From the NCBI GenBank assembly GCA_003449515.1, contig DMHI01000008.1, positions 506 through 5,799 on the forward strand: 5,294 nucleotides of DNA, read 5' to 3'. Positions 1-5,294 of this stretch are shown one piece after another. The translations under genes and the position numbers were made by a program. The stretch's first letter is position 1. Each line of letters begins with the position of its first letter. This DNA is from Lysobacteraceae bacterium. Lineage in GTDB: Bacteria > Pseudomonadota > Gammaproteobacteria > Xanthomonadales > Xanthomonadaceae. The notes under the pieces are model-generated. The model was not told the DNA's origin and searched no databases. It worked only from the letters and a program-made list of their open reading frames with translations.

Positions 1-1
1 C

Positions 2-1351
2 GCGCTGGTGCTGGCCGCGGCGGTCGCCGCCCTCGTCGGCTGGCGCAACGGCCTGTCGTGGGAGGACCTGCAGGACGGCATCGTGCAGGGCGTGGGAGTC
101 GCTACCGGCGCGATCTTCATCCTGCTCGCTGTCGGCGCGCTGATCGGCACCTGGATCCTCTCCGGCACGGTGCCGACGCTGATCCACTACGGCCTGATGC
201 TGCTCGACCCGAGCTGGTTCTACCCGGCGGCCTGCCTGCTCTGCGCGGCGGTGGCGATGACCATCGGCAGCTCGTGGACCACCGCCGGCACGATCGGCGT
301 CGCCCTGATGGGCGTGGCCGGCGGCCTCGGCATGGACCCGGCCATCACCGCCGGCGCGGTGATTTCCGGCGCCTACTTCGGCGACAAGATGTCGCCCCTG
401 TCCGACACCACCAACCTCGCGCCCGCCGCGGCCGGCAGCGAGCTGTTCGCGCACATCCGCCACATGGCCTGGACCACCCTGCCCAGCATCGCGCTGGCGG
501 TGCTGGGCTTCGCGATCATCGGTTGGAAGGCGACGGCCAGCGGCGAGGTGGCCGGCGTCGGCGATCTTTCCGTGGAAATGCAGAAGCACTTCCGCCTCGG
601 CCTGCACCTGCTGATTCCGCTGCTGGTGGTACTGGTGATGGCGGCGCGCAAGGTGCCGGCCCTGCCCACCGTGCTGGTGGGTGCGCTGCTCGGCGCGGTG
701 TTCGCGGCAATCTTCCAGCCGGACGCGGTGCGTGCGCTGGCCGGTGAGGGCGTCAGCAGCGGCGTGGCCCTGTTGAAGGGCGCATGGATGGCGCTGTTCG
801 GCGGCTTCAAGCTGGAGTCCGGCGTGGCGGCGGTCGATTCGCTGCTCAGCCGCGGCGGCATGAGCAGCATGCTCAATACGGTGTGGCTGATCCTCTGCGC
901 GATGGCCTTCGGCGCGGTGATGGAAAAGGCCGGGCTGCTGGAGCGCCTGATCCGCAGCGTGCTGGCCGCGGCGAAGAGCACCGGCTCGCTGATCGCGGCG
1001 ACCCTGATCACCGCCTTCGGCACCAATGTGGTCACCGCCGACCAGTACATCTCGATCGTGCTGCCGGGCCGGCTCTACCGCAGCGAGTACCGCCAGCGCG
1101 GGCTGGCCCCGGTGAACCTCTCGCGCGCGCTCGAGGACGCCGGCACGCTGACCTCGCCGCTGGTGCCCTGGAACACCTGCGGCGCGTACATGGCGGCCAC
1201 GCTGGGCGTCGCCACCTGGGACTACCTGCCCTATGCGCTGTTCAACCTGATCAATCCGCTGCTGGCCCTCGTGCTCGCCTTCGCCGGCTTCAAGATCCTG
1301 CGCCTCGCCGCCGACGAGGTCCGCGCCACGCAGGCCACCGACGAGCGCTGA
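2..1351 (+). CDS. nhaC: NhaC-family Na+/H+ antiporter, 5' end cut off by window edge
   Basis: Integral inner-membrane protein predicted to exchange Na+ for H+ and so help control internal pH and sodium. The frame is open to the window edge, so the true start lies upstream. The GTG at 8 only begins the longest in-window reading, and 447 residues follow it, against about 460-490 for typical NhaC proteins. Numbered from that GTG, the chain is mostly hydrophobic, with about eleven helices. It has the family-like block IGSSWTTAGTIG (86-97), then SGAYFGDKMSPLSDTTNLA (120-138), whose polar and charged residues interrupt a membrane helix. Later come GTNVVTADQY (338-347) and EDAGTLTSPLVPWNTCGAY (376-394), also typical of the family. 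The C-terminus is intact and ends in a short charged tail (DEVRATQATDER). The gene converges on rmuC with a 22-base gap. NhaC is the best family assignment. The transported ion could differ, since related families in the same superfamily carry other substrates. Confidence 0.88.
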   Translation, partial: ALVLAAAVAALVGWRNGLSWEDLQDGIVQGVGVATGAIFILLAVGALIGTWILSGTVPTLIHYGLMLLDPSWFYPAACLLCAAVAMTIGSSWTTAGTIGVALMGVAGGLGMDPAITAGAVISGAYFGDKMSPLSDTTNLAPAAAGSELFAHIRHMAWTTLPSIALAVLGFAIIGWKATASGEVAGVGDLSVEMQKHFRLGLHLLIPLLVVLVMAARKVPALPTVLVGALLGAVFAAIFQPDAVRALAGEGVSSGVALLKGAWMALFGGFKLESGVAAVDSLLSRGGMSSMLNTVWLILCAMAFGAVMEKAGLLERLIRSVLAAAKSTGSLIAATLITAFGTNVVTADQYISIVLPGRLYRSEYRQRGLAPVNLSRALEDAGTLTSPLVPWNTCGAYMAATLGVATWDYLPYALFNLINPLLALVLAFAGFKILRLAADEVRATQATDER

Positions 1352-1373
1352 GTCCGGGTCGCCACGCTTGCAC

Positions 1374-2720
1374 TCAGGCGTTGTCGTCGTCGGCTTCGGA
1401 AGGGCCGAGATCGCCCAGCAGCTTCTGCGTGGTCTCGGCGTCGAGCGCCTCGACGCCACGCAGCTTGCGCTCCAGCGCGCGCGTGCGCACGCCGGCCTTC
1501 TCCAGCGTGTTGCCGACCGTGGTGATCTGCTTCTGCACCGCATCGAGCACGCCACCGAACTTGCCGAATTCGGTGCGCACGGCACCGAGGATCTGCCAGA
1601 CCTCGGAGCTGCGCTTCTCGATGGCCAGCGTGCGGAAACCCATGCGCAGCGAATTGAGCAGGGCCGCCAGCGTGGTCGGCCCGGTCAGGGTGACGCGATG
1701 CTCGCGCTGCAGCGCCTCGAACAGCCCGGGGCGGCGGATCACTTCGGCGTACAGGCCCTCAGTGGGCAGGAACAGCACGGCGAAGTCGGTGCTGTGCGGC
1801 GGGGCGATGTATTTCTCGGCGATCTTCTTCGCCTCGGCGCGAAGGCGGGCTTCCAGCGCGGCACCGGCCTGCGCGGCCGCCTCGGCATCGGCGCGCTCCT
1901 GGGCGTCGAGCAGGCGCTCGTAGTCCTCGCGCGGGAACTTGGCGTCCAGCGGCAGCCACACCGGCGCCTCGCCGGGGCCGGGCAGCTTCACCGCGAACTC
2001 CACCCGCTCGCTGCTGCCGGGGCGCGTGGCGACGTTGGTGGCGTACTGCTCGGGCGTCAGCAGTTCGTCGAGAATGGCCGCGAGCTGCACCTCGCCGAAC
2101 ACGCCGCGCGACTTGACATTGCCCAGCACACGCTTGAGATCGCCGACACCGGTGGCCAGGGTGCGCATCTCGCCGAGGCCCGCGTGCACCTGCTCCAGCC
2201 GCTCGGACACCAGCTTGAAGCTGGCATCCAGTCGCGCGTTCAGCGTGCTCTGCAGCTTCTCGTCGACGGTGGCGCGCATCTGTTCGAGCTTGGCCTCGTT
2301 GCCCTGCTGCAGCTCGGCCAATTTGCGTTCCAGCGCCTCGCGCAGCGCCACCTGGCCGCGGTCGTTGGCCTCGGCCAGACGCTGCTGCGAGGCCGCCAAC
2401 TCGCTGCGCGCGGCGCGGTTCTCCTCGCCCTGCTGCTGCCCCAGCGCGCGCAGGCGCTCGTCCTGCTGCAGGCCCAGCGCGGCCAGACGCTCATCGCTGC
2501 GCTGGGCCATGCGATCGAGCTGGGCGGCCAGCTCGGCGCGTCCGGCGCGCTGCTCGTCGCGCAGGCTGCGCTCCAGCGTGCCCAGCCCCGCCTCCAAGCG
2601 TTCGAGACGCTGCGCCAGCAAAGCCGGGGCGTCCTCGGCGGCACCACGCCGCCAAGCGAGAAAAGCGAACAGCGCCGCCAACAGCGCGGCAAGTACCGCG
2701 AGCCCGATCAACCCTTCCAT
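1374..2720 (-). CDS. rmuC: DNA recombination protein RmuC homologue
   Basis: A 448-residue RmuC-family protein. Members are known for limiting recombination between inverted repeats in E. coli and are related to PD-(D/E)xK nucleases, but the biochemical role is poorly defined. Residues 2-23 form one hydrophobic helix followed by WRR, so the protein is probably anchored in the inner membrane with its body in the cytoplasm. Residues 30 to about 185 are rich in A, E, L, Q and R and look like a long coiled coil, including an 11-residue tandem repeat. The conserved RmuC domain then runs to about 425, with SRGVFGE (204-210), LPLDAKFPREDY (256-267), FLPTEGLYAEV (318-327) and LTGPTTLAALLNSLRMGF (345-362). 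E210, D259 and K261 are candidate nuclease-core residues (inference). The tail is acidic (EADDDNA). The ATG at 2720 is supported by GGAGAGG at 2729-2735, eight bases upstream. It lies downstream of the HiPIP gene on the same strand but is probably a separate unit, given the palindrome between them. Confidence 0.93.
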   Translation of the reverse strand: MEGLIGLAVLAALLAALFAFLAWRRGAAEDAPALLAQRLERLEAGLGTLERSLRDEQRAGRAELAAQLDRMAQRSDERLAALGLQQDERLRALGQQQGEENRAARSELAASQQRLAEANDRGQVALREALERKLAELQQGNEAKLEQMRATVDEKLQSTLNARLDASFKLVSERLEQVHAGLGEMRTLATGVGDLKRVLGNVKSRGVFGEVQLAAILDELLTPEQYATNVATRPGSSERVEFAVKLPGPGEAPVWLPLDAKFPREDYERLLDAQERADAEAAAQAGAALEARLRAEAKKIAEKYIAPPHSTDFAVLFLPTEGLYAEVIRRPGLFEALQREHRVTLTGPTTLAALLNSLRMGFRTLAIEKRSSEVWQILGAVRTEFGKFGGVLDAVQKQITTVGNTLEKAGVRTRALERKLRGVEALDAETTQKLLGDLGPSEADDDNA

Positions 2721-2728
2721 CCTGCGCG

Positions 2729-2735
2729 CCTCTCC
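2729..2735 (-). promoter_or_regulatory. Ribosome binding site of rmuC
   Basis: On the minus strand this reads GGAGAGG, a strong match to the anti-16S consensus. It lies eight bases before the ATG that begins MEGLIGL, which fixes the rmuC start. No convincing -35/-10 pair was found between the HiPIP stop and this site. Confidence 0.7.
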
Positions 2736-2754
2736 GTGAACGACGGCGGCTATT

Positions 2755-2786
2755 GTCGCAAGGCGGCGGTCTCACCGCCTGCGACT
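2755..2786 (-). terminator. Strong imperfect palindrome after the HiPIP gene; possible terminator
   Basis: GTCGC at 2755-2759 pairs with GCGAC at 2782-2786. AGGCGG at 2762-2767 pairs with CCGCCT at 2776-2781. This gives 11 base pairs with a two-base bulge (AA, on the plus strand) and an eight-base loop. An alternative inner pairing is GGCGGT (2766-2771) with ACCGCC (2775-2780) around a three-base loop. Read in the HiPIP direction it begins 31 bases beyond the stop codon and lies 34 bases before the rmuC start. It is not followed by a run of U, so it is not a canonical Rho-independent terminator. It could also be a 3'-end stabilising hairpin, a REP-like element, or a protein-binding site in front of rmuC. 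Confidence 0.4.
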
Positions 2787-2817
2787 CGGGATGGCGCTCA
2801 GTACCCGGCGGCGTTGC

Positions 2818-3123
2818 TCAGATCGTCACCCAGGCCGCGCACCACGCCTTGGCCGGCACGCTGTAGCCCGGGAACAGGGTGCAGGCACCGTTCGACGCGG
2901 TGAACAACCGGCAGTTGGCGCAGTCGCTGCCGGGCTTGAAGGCCGGGTGAGTGGTCTTCGCGGCGTCCTCGATGTAGGCCAGCGCCTTGGCCTGCGGATG
3001 GTCGACCGGCAGCTTCGGCAGCGCCTGCGCCTGCGCCGTGGGAATGGCGAAGCGGACCGCGAGCGGTGCGGCGAGGGTGAGGGCGCCAAGCTGCAGGAAG
3101 CGACGACGGTTCGTGGTGTCCAT
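2818..3123 (-). CDS. High-potential iron-sulfur protein (HiPIP), Tat-exported
   Basis: A 101-residue precursor of a small periplasmic electron carrier that binds one [4Fe-4S] cluster cycling between the 2+ and 3+ states. In relatives it passes electrons from the bc1 complex to oxidases or reaction centres. Residues 1-34 are a twin-arginine signal: NRRRFLQLG (5-13), a hydrophobic stretch (14-27), then a likely cut after AQA at 32 or 34. Tat export fits a cofactor inserted in the cytoplasm. The mature protein has exactly four cysteines, C68, C71, C81 and C95 (C-x2-C-x9-C-x13-C). Y50 matches the conserved family tyrosine, and LFPG (83-86) and W94/W98 sit near the cluster. The second-to-third cysteine spacing is shorter than in classical HiPIPs. 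The ATG at 3123 is chosen because the Tat motif follows at once and GGAG lies six bases upstream. Reading further upstream to 3231 adds a non-signal-like extension. A respiratory role is inferred from the family, since no redox partner is nearby. Confidence 0.9.
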   Translation of the reverse strand: MDTTNRRRFLQLGALTLAAPLAVRFAIPTAQAQALPKLPVDHPQAKALAYIEDAAKTTHPAFKPGSDCANCRLFTASNGACTLFPGYSVPAKAWCAAWVTI

Positions 3124-3129
3124 GACGAT

Positions 3130-3133
3130 CTCC
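3130..3133 (-). promoter_or_regulatory. Ribosome binding site of the HiPIP gene
   Basis: The minus strand reads CTGGAGATCGTC before the ATG, with GGAG six bases from the start codon. This decides the start at 3123 over in-frame ATG codons further upstream, which would put about 36 extra residues before the Tat signal. Confidence 0.65.
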
Positions 3134-3223
3134 AGAGGGTGGATGGGGCGAAGCATGCGCCGCGCGCCCGGTACCCGGCTTGACGCATCGCAAGGGCTTG
3201 GGCGAATGGTTCGCATCCCCGCA

Positions 3224-3252
3224 TGGCCCATTCACTGCGACGGGCCTAAACT
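3224..3252 (+). promoter_or_regulatory. Possible promoter of mtnBDC, perhaps giving a leaderless transcript
   Basis: TAAACT at 3247-3252 matches the sigma-70 -10 consensus at four of six positions. At 17 bases upstream the -35 position (3224-3229, TGGCCC) matches only weakly. Transcription from this -10 would start about seven bases downstream, at or right beside the mtnB ATG at 3261. That would fit the absence of any Shine-Dalgarno sequence before that ATG. This is pattern inference only. Confidence 0.3.
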
Positions 3253-3260
3253 CCAATCCC

Positions 3261-3902
3261 ATGGACGCCACGCCCCTCCCCTACGACCCGCATCGCCTCG
3301 CCGACGCCGCCGGCAGCCTGATCACGAACTGCCGTGAGCTGGCGCAGCGCGGCCTGACGCCGGCGACCAGCAGCAATTTCTCGCAGCGCCTCGACGCCCA
3401 GCACTGCGCGATCACCGTCTCCGGCCGCGACAAGGGCCGGCTGGTGCAGGACGACATCATGGTGGTCGACTTCGACGGACAGCCGGTCGCCACCGACAAG
3501 CGCCCGTCGGCCGAGACCCTGCTGCATACCCAGCTCTATCGGCGCTTCGCCGACGTGGGCTGCGTGCTGCACACGCATTCGCTGAACCAGACCGTGGCAT
3601 CTAGGCTGTTCGCCAAGCACGGGCACATCACCTTCGAGGGCTACGAGCTGCAGAAGGCCTTCCGCGGCAACGCCACCCACGAAGGCGCGGTGCGCGTGCC
3701 GGTGTTCCCGAACACCCAGGACATGCCGGAACTCGCCGCCCGCGTCGAGGTCGAACTCGATCGCGGCCCGCTCTGGGGCTATCTGATCGAAGGCCATGGC
3801 CTGTATGCCTGGGGCCGCGACATGGCCGAGGCGCGCCGCCACCTCGACGCCTTCGAATTCCTGCTTTCCTGCGAACTTGAACTCCGGAGACTGCACGCAT
3901 GA
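3261..3902 (+). CDS. mtnB: Methylthioribulose-1-phosphate dehydratase
   Basis: Cytoplasmic zinc enzyme of methionine salvage. It removes water from 5-methylthioribulose-1-phosphate to give 2,3-diketo-5-methylthiopentyl-1-phosphate, the substrate of MtnC. The 213 residues match the usual MtnB length (about 200-215) and the class II aldolase/adducin fold. TSSNFSQR (37-44) is the glycine/serine-rich phosphate-binding type loop. VLHTHS (102-107) carries two metal-binding histidines, H104 and H106, and EGHGLYAWG (177-185) supplies the third, H179. By comparison with human APIP, E129 in YELQKA is the likely catalytic acid/base. Its alignment needs a small gap, so E126 is an alternative. The ATG at 3261 is chosen because family similarity begins soon after it. 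The frame extends back to a TTG at 3180, but that adds 27 residues of translated intergenic DNA. There is no Shine-Dalgarno before 3261. Its stop overlaps the mtnD start (ATGA, 3899-3902), so the two are probably translationally coupled. Confidence 0.93.
   Translation: MDATPLPYDPHRLADAAGSLITNCRELAQRGLTPATSSNFSQRLDAQHCAITVSGRDKGRLVQDDIMVVDFDGQPVATDKRPSAETLLHTQLYRRFADVGCVLHTHSLNQTVASRLFAKHGHITFEGYELQKAFRGNATHEGAVRVPVFPNTQDMPELAARVEVELDRGPLWGYLIEGHGLYAWGRDMAEARRHLDAFEFLLSCELELRRLHA
3886..3890 (+). promoter_or_regulatory. Ribosome binding site of mtnD inside the end of mtnB
   Basis: GGAGA lies eight bases before the mtnD ATG at 3899, within the last codons of mtnB. It gives mtnD its own ribosome entry in addition to coupling through the ATGA overlap. 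Confidence 0.65.
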
Positions 3903-4462
3903 GCCGCATCCGCATCTTCAACGACACCGATCCGTCCACCGTGCTGGTCGCCATGCACGAGCACGCCGCGATCGCCGCCGAGCTGGCGAAGATCGGCGTG
4001 CGCTTCGAGCAGTGGCAGGCGACGGCGCCGCTCGCGCCCGGCGCCTCGCAGGACGAGGTGATCGCCGCCTACAAGGGCGACATCGACCGGCTCATGGCCG
4101 AAGGCGGCTACAAGGCCGTCGACGTGATCAGCCTGACCGCCGACCACCCGCAGAAGGACGCGCTGCGGCAGAAGTTCCTCAACGAGCACACGCACAGCGA
4201 GGACGAGGTGCGCTTCTTCGTTGCCGGCTCGGGCCTGTTCAACCTGCACGTTGGCGGCAGGGTCGTTGAAGTGCTGTGCGAGGCCGGCGATCTGATCAGC
4301 GTGCCCGACAACACCACGCACTGGTTCGACATGGGCCCGGCACCGCATTTCATCGCCATCCGCCTGTTCACCAACGTCGAAGGCTGGGTGGCGAACTTCA
4401 CCGGCAGCGACATCGCCCAGCGCTTCCCGCGCTACGAACGCGGCCAGGCGCTCGCAGCATGA
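3899..4462 (+). CDS. mtnD: Acireductone dioxygenase
   Basis: Cytoplasmic metal-dependent dioxygenase of methionine salvage. With Fe2+ it converts acireductone and O2 to 2-keto-4-methylthiobutyrate plus formate. The Ni2+ form of the same family makes methylthiopropionate, formate and CO instead, and the sequence does not show which metal is used. The 187-residue cupin carries the metal motif NEHTHSEDEVRFF (95-107), with ligands H97, H99 and E103, and a fourth, H141, in DNTTHWFD. These sit one residue beyond the ligands known in the Klebsiella enzyme (H96, H98, E102, H140). R105 and W163 also match its active-site positions. The full length and intact motifs indicate an active enzyme. It is the middle gene of the operon: its ATG overlaps the mtnB stop, and its own stop overlaps the mtnC start at 4459-4462. 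The order B-D-C differs from the reaction order B-C-D. Confidence 0.96.
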   Translation: MSRIRIFNDTDPSTVLVAMHEHAAIAAELAKIGVRFEQWQATAPLAPGASQDEVIAAYKGDIDRLMAEGGYKAVDVISLTADHPQKDALRQKFLNEHTHSEDEVRFFVAGSGLFNLHVGGRVVEVLCEAGDLISVPDNTTHWFDMGPAPHFIAIRLFTNVEGWVANFTGSDIAQRFPRYERGQALAA

Positions 4463-5178
4463 GCGCGCTTCCCGCCACGGTCATCCTCACCGACATCGAA
4501 GGCACCACGAGCAGCATCGCCTTCGTCCGGGACGTGCTGTTCCCGTATGCGCGCGCCGCCCTGCCCGGCTTCGTCGAGGCGCGCCGCCACGAGCCCGAGA
4601 TCCGCCGCTGGCTCGACGCGGTGGCGCTGGAAACCGGCGAGCACCACCACGCTGAAGCCGACGCCCGCGACGAAGCCGCGGTGCAACAACTGCTGGCCTG
4701 GATCGACGAGGACCGCAAGCACACCGCACTGAAGGCCATCCAGGGCCAGTTGTGGAAGGAAGGCTACGCGCTCGGCGAGTACCGCGCGCATGTCTATCCC
4801 GACGCTGCCGAGGCGATGAAACGCTGGAAGGACGCGGGGCACGCGCTGTACGTGTATTCATCGGGCTCGGTGCCGGCGCAGAAGCTGTTCTTCGGCCACA
4901 GCGACGCCGGTGATCTGACCGGCCTGTTCTCGGGCTATTTCGATACCGGAATCGGCGGCAAGCGCGAGGCCGCGAGCTATCGCCACATTGCCGCCGACAT
5001 CGGTGTGGCGCCGTCGCACATCGTCTTCCTGTCCGATGTGGTGGAAGAGCTCGACGCCGCCCGCGAAGCCGGGCTGCGCACCGTGCTGCTCGATCGCCGC
5101 AGCGACTACCCGCAGGCCCGCATCGCGCAGAGCAACGGCCACGCGCGGGTCGAGGACTTCGATGCCGTCGAGGTCTGA
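4459..5178 (+). CDS. mtnC: Enolase-phosphatase E1 (acireductone synthase)
   Basis: Bifunctional Mg2+-dependent HAD-superfamily enzyme of methionine salvage. It enolises 2,3-diketo-5-methylthiopentyl-1-phosphate and then removes the phosphate to give acireductone, the substrate of MtnD. The 239 residues fit the family (about 225-245). HAD motif I is TDIEGTTSS (11-19), with D12 and E14. Here E14 replaces the second aspartate of ordinary HAD phosphatases, as is normal for MtnC. Motif II is YSSGS (133-137), motif III uses K168 in GGKRE, and motif IV is LSDVVEELDAA (191-201) with D193. The helical cap is about residues 25-120. The ATG at 4459 overlaps the mtnD stop (ATGA) and directly precedes motif I. 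The frame is open much further upstream, but only as a shadow of mtnD. There is only a weak AGG before the start, so translation probably depends on coupling to mtnD. Confidence 0.95.
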   Translation: MSALPATVILTDIEGTTSSIAFVRDVLFPYARAALPGFVEARRHEPEIRRWLDAVALETGEHHHAEADARDEAAVQQLLAWIDEDRKHTALKAIQGQLWKEGYALGEYRAHVYPDAAEAMKRWKDAGHALYVYSSGSVPAQKLFFGHSDAGDLTGLFSGYFDTGIGGKREAASYRHIAADIGVAPSHIVFLSDVVEELDAAREAGLRTVLLDRRSDYPQARIAQSNGHARVEDFDAVEV

Positions 5179-5198
5179 GCGGCAGCCCCGCCCCGAGT

Positions 5199-5294
5199 TC
5201 AGGCGTTGACGCGCGCCTTGGCCTGGTGGCGCGCGGCCAGCACGCGCTCGACATCGGCCAAGCCCAGCCCCCGCGCGCGCAGGCCGACGAGCAG
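5199..5294 (-). CDS. C-terminal end of an unidentified protein, 5' part outside window
   Basis: Thirty-one codons and a TGA stop are visible in a frame that enters from the right edge. The peptide ends with GLADVERVLAARHQAKARVNA, a basic, probably helical tail. Thirty of the 31 sense codons end in G or C, as in the neighbouring genes, and the stop falls 20 bases beyond the mtnC stop in a normal convergent arrangement. These are the reasons for calling it coding. Nothing in so short a piece identifies the family, and I do not assign a function. An overlapping minus-strand frame that runs on through mtnC is a shadow and is not preferred. Confidence 0.6.
   Translation of the reverse strand: MLVGLRARGLGLADVERVLAARHQAKARVNA

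Larger units (their letters stand above)
3124..3260. promoter_or_regulatory. Divergent intergenic region between HiPIP gene and mtnB
   Basis: These 137 bases must hold the promoters for both the leftward HiPIP gene and the rightward mtn operon. Visible structure includes a perfect short inverted repeat, GCGAA-TGG-TTCGC, at 3202-3214. There are also two copies of CGCATC at 3184-3189 and 3212-3217, whose starts are 28 bases apart. These could form an operator, but such short repeats also arise by chance in GC-rich DNA. I see no clear sigma-70 promoter for the HiPIP gene. I also see no riboswitch-like fold that I recognise: the space before mtnB is short, and no conserved SAM-riboswitch core could be identified by eye. 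Confidence 0.5.

Noticed and set aside
784..1923. 379-codon plus-strand frame overlapping the end of nhaC and running into rmuC
   Set aside because: It crosses two convergent real genes in other frames and has shadow-like composition.
1368..2903. 511-codon open frame on the plus strand opposite rmuC, longer than rmuC itself
   Set aside because: It is an antisense shadow of a GC-rich gene. Its product is low-complexity and rich in R, Q, L and A with no recognisable domain, whereas the minus strand encodes all the RmuC motifs with a good ribosome binding site.
3180..3260. TTG-initiated extension of MtnB by 27 residues
   Set aside because: It covers the divergent promoter region, shows no family similarity, and would lengthen MtnB beyond its usual size.
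3124..3260. SAM riboswitch or other metabolite-sensing RNA before mtnB
   Set aside because: Expected as a possibility for sulfur genes, but no conserved core or terminator/antiterminator pair could be made out, and the likely transcription start is too close to the ATG.
3246..3896. 216-codon minus-strand frame opposite mtnB
   Set aside because: Shadow frame: mtnB on the plus strand has intact zinc-ligand motifs, the expected length and operon overlap.
4276..4458. Upstream extension of the mtnC frame into mtnD
   Set aside because: These 61 codons translate to arginine- and histidine-rich shadow sequence of mtnD. The HAD motif I follows directly after the ATG at 4459, which has the operon-typical ATGA overlap.
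5179..5198. Possible terminator hairpin (GCGG/CCGC) between mtnC and the right-hand gene
   Set aside because: Only four base pairs in very GC-rich DNA with no U-tract; not distinguishable from chance.
1..5294. CRISPR array, insertion sequence, tRNA or other RNA gene, phage or defence genes
   Set aside because: No spaced direct repeats, terminal inverted repeats, transposase motifs or cloverleaf-like sequences were found. Nearly all bases are accounted for by ordinary chromosomal genes of uniform composition, and no gene-free stretch exceeds 137 bases.

Overview
This is a very GC-rich window (roughly two thirds G+C by eye). Codons end almost always in G or C, and genes are tightly packed on both strands. 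The gene content (an NhaC-type antiporter, RmuC, a Tat-exported high-potential iron-sulfur protein, and an mtnB-mtnD-mtnC methionine-salvage cluster) suggests a gammaproteobacterium of the Xanthomonadales/Lysobacterales type. The organism is inferred from gene families and composition, not from a marker gene.

Layout. At the left edge is the 3' part of an nhaC-like Na+/H+ antiporter gene on the plus strand (2-1351). It converges, across a 22-base gap, on rmuC on the minus strand (1374-2720). Upstream of rmuC, also on the minus strand, is a short gene for a HiPIP (2818-3123). The 97-base gap between these two holds a strong imperfect palindrome. A 137-base divergent intergenic region (3124-3260) separates the HiPIP gene from a plus-strand operon mtnB-mtnD-mtnC (3261-5178), whose genes are joined by two ATGA start/stop overlaps. 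At the right edge a minus-strand reading frame (5199-5294) enters from outside the window. Only its last 31 codons are visible.

How the genes work together. MtnB, MtnC and MtnD carry out the consecutive lower steps of the methionine salvage (methylthioadenosine recycling) pathway. They take methylthioribulose-1-phosphate to 2-keto-4-methylthiobutyrate plus formate, and a transaminase elsewhere would then make methionine. The upper steps (mtnP or mtnN/mtnK, and mtnA) are not in this window. The antiporter, RmuC and the HiPIP have no evident functional link to this operon or to one another.

No mobile element, CRISPR array, RNA gene, phage gene or defence system could be supported. I see no undescribed biological system here. 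The findings are modest: a palindrome after the HiPIP gene, a possible leaderless promoter for mtnB, a HiPIP with a shortened cysteine loop, and some small repeats.
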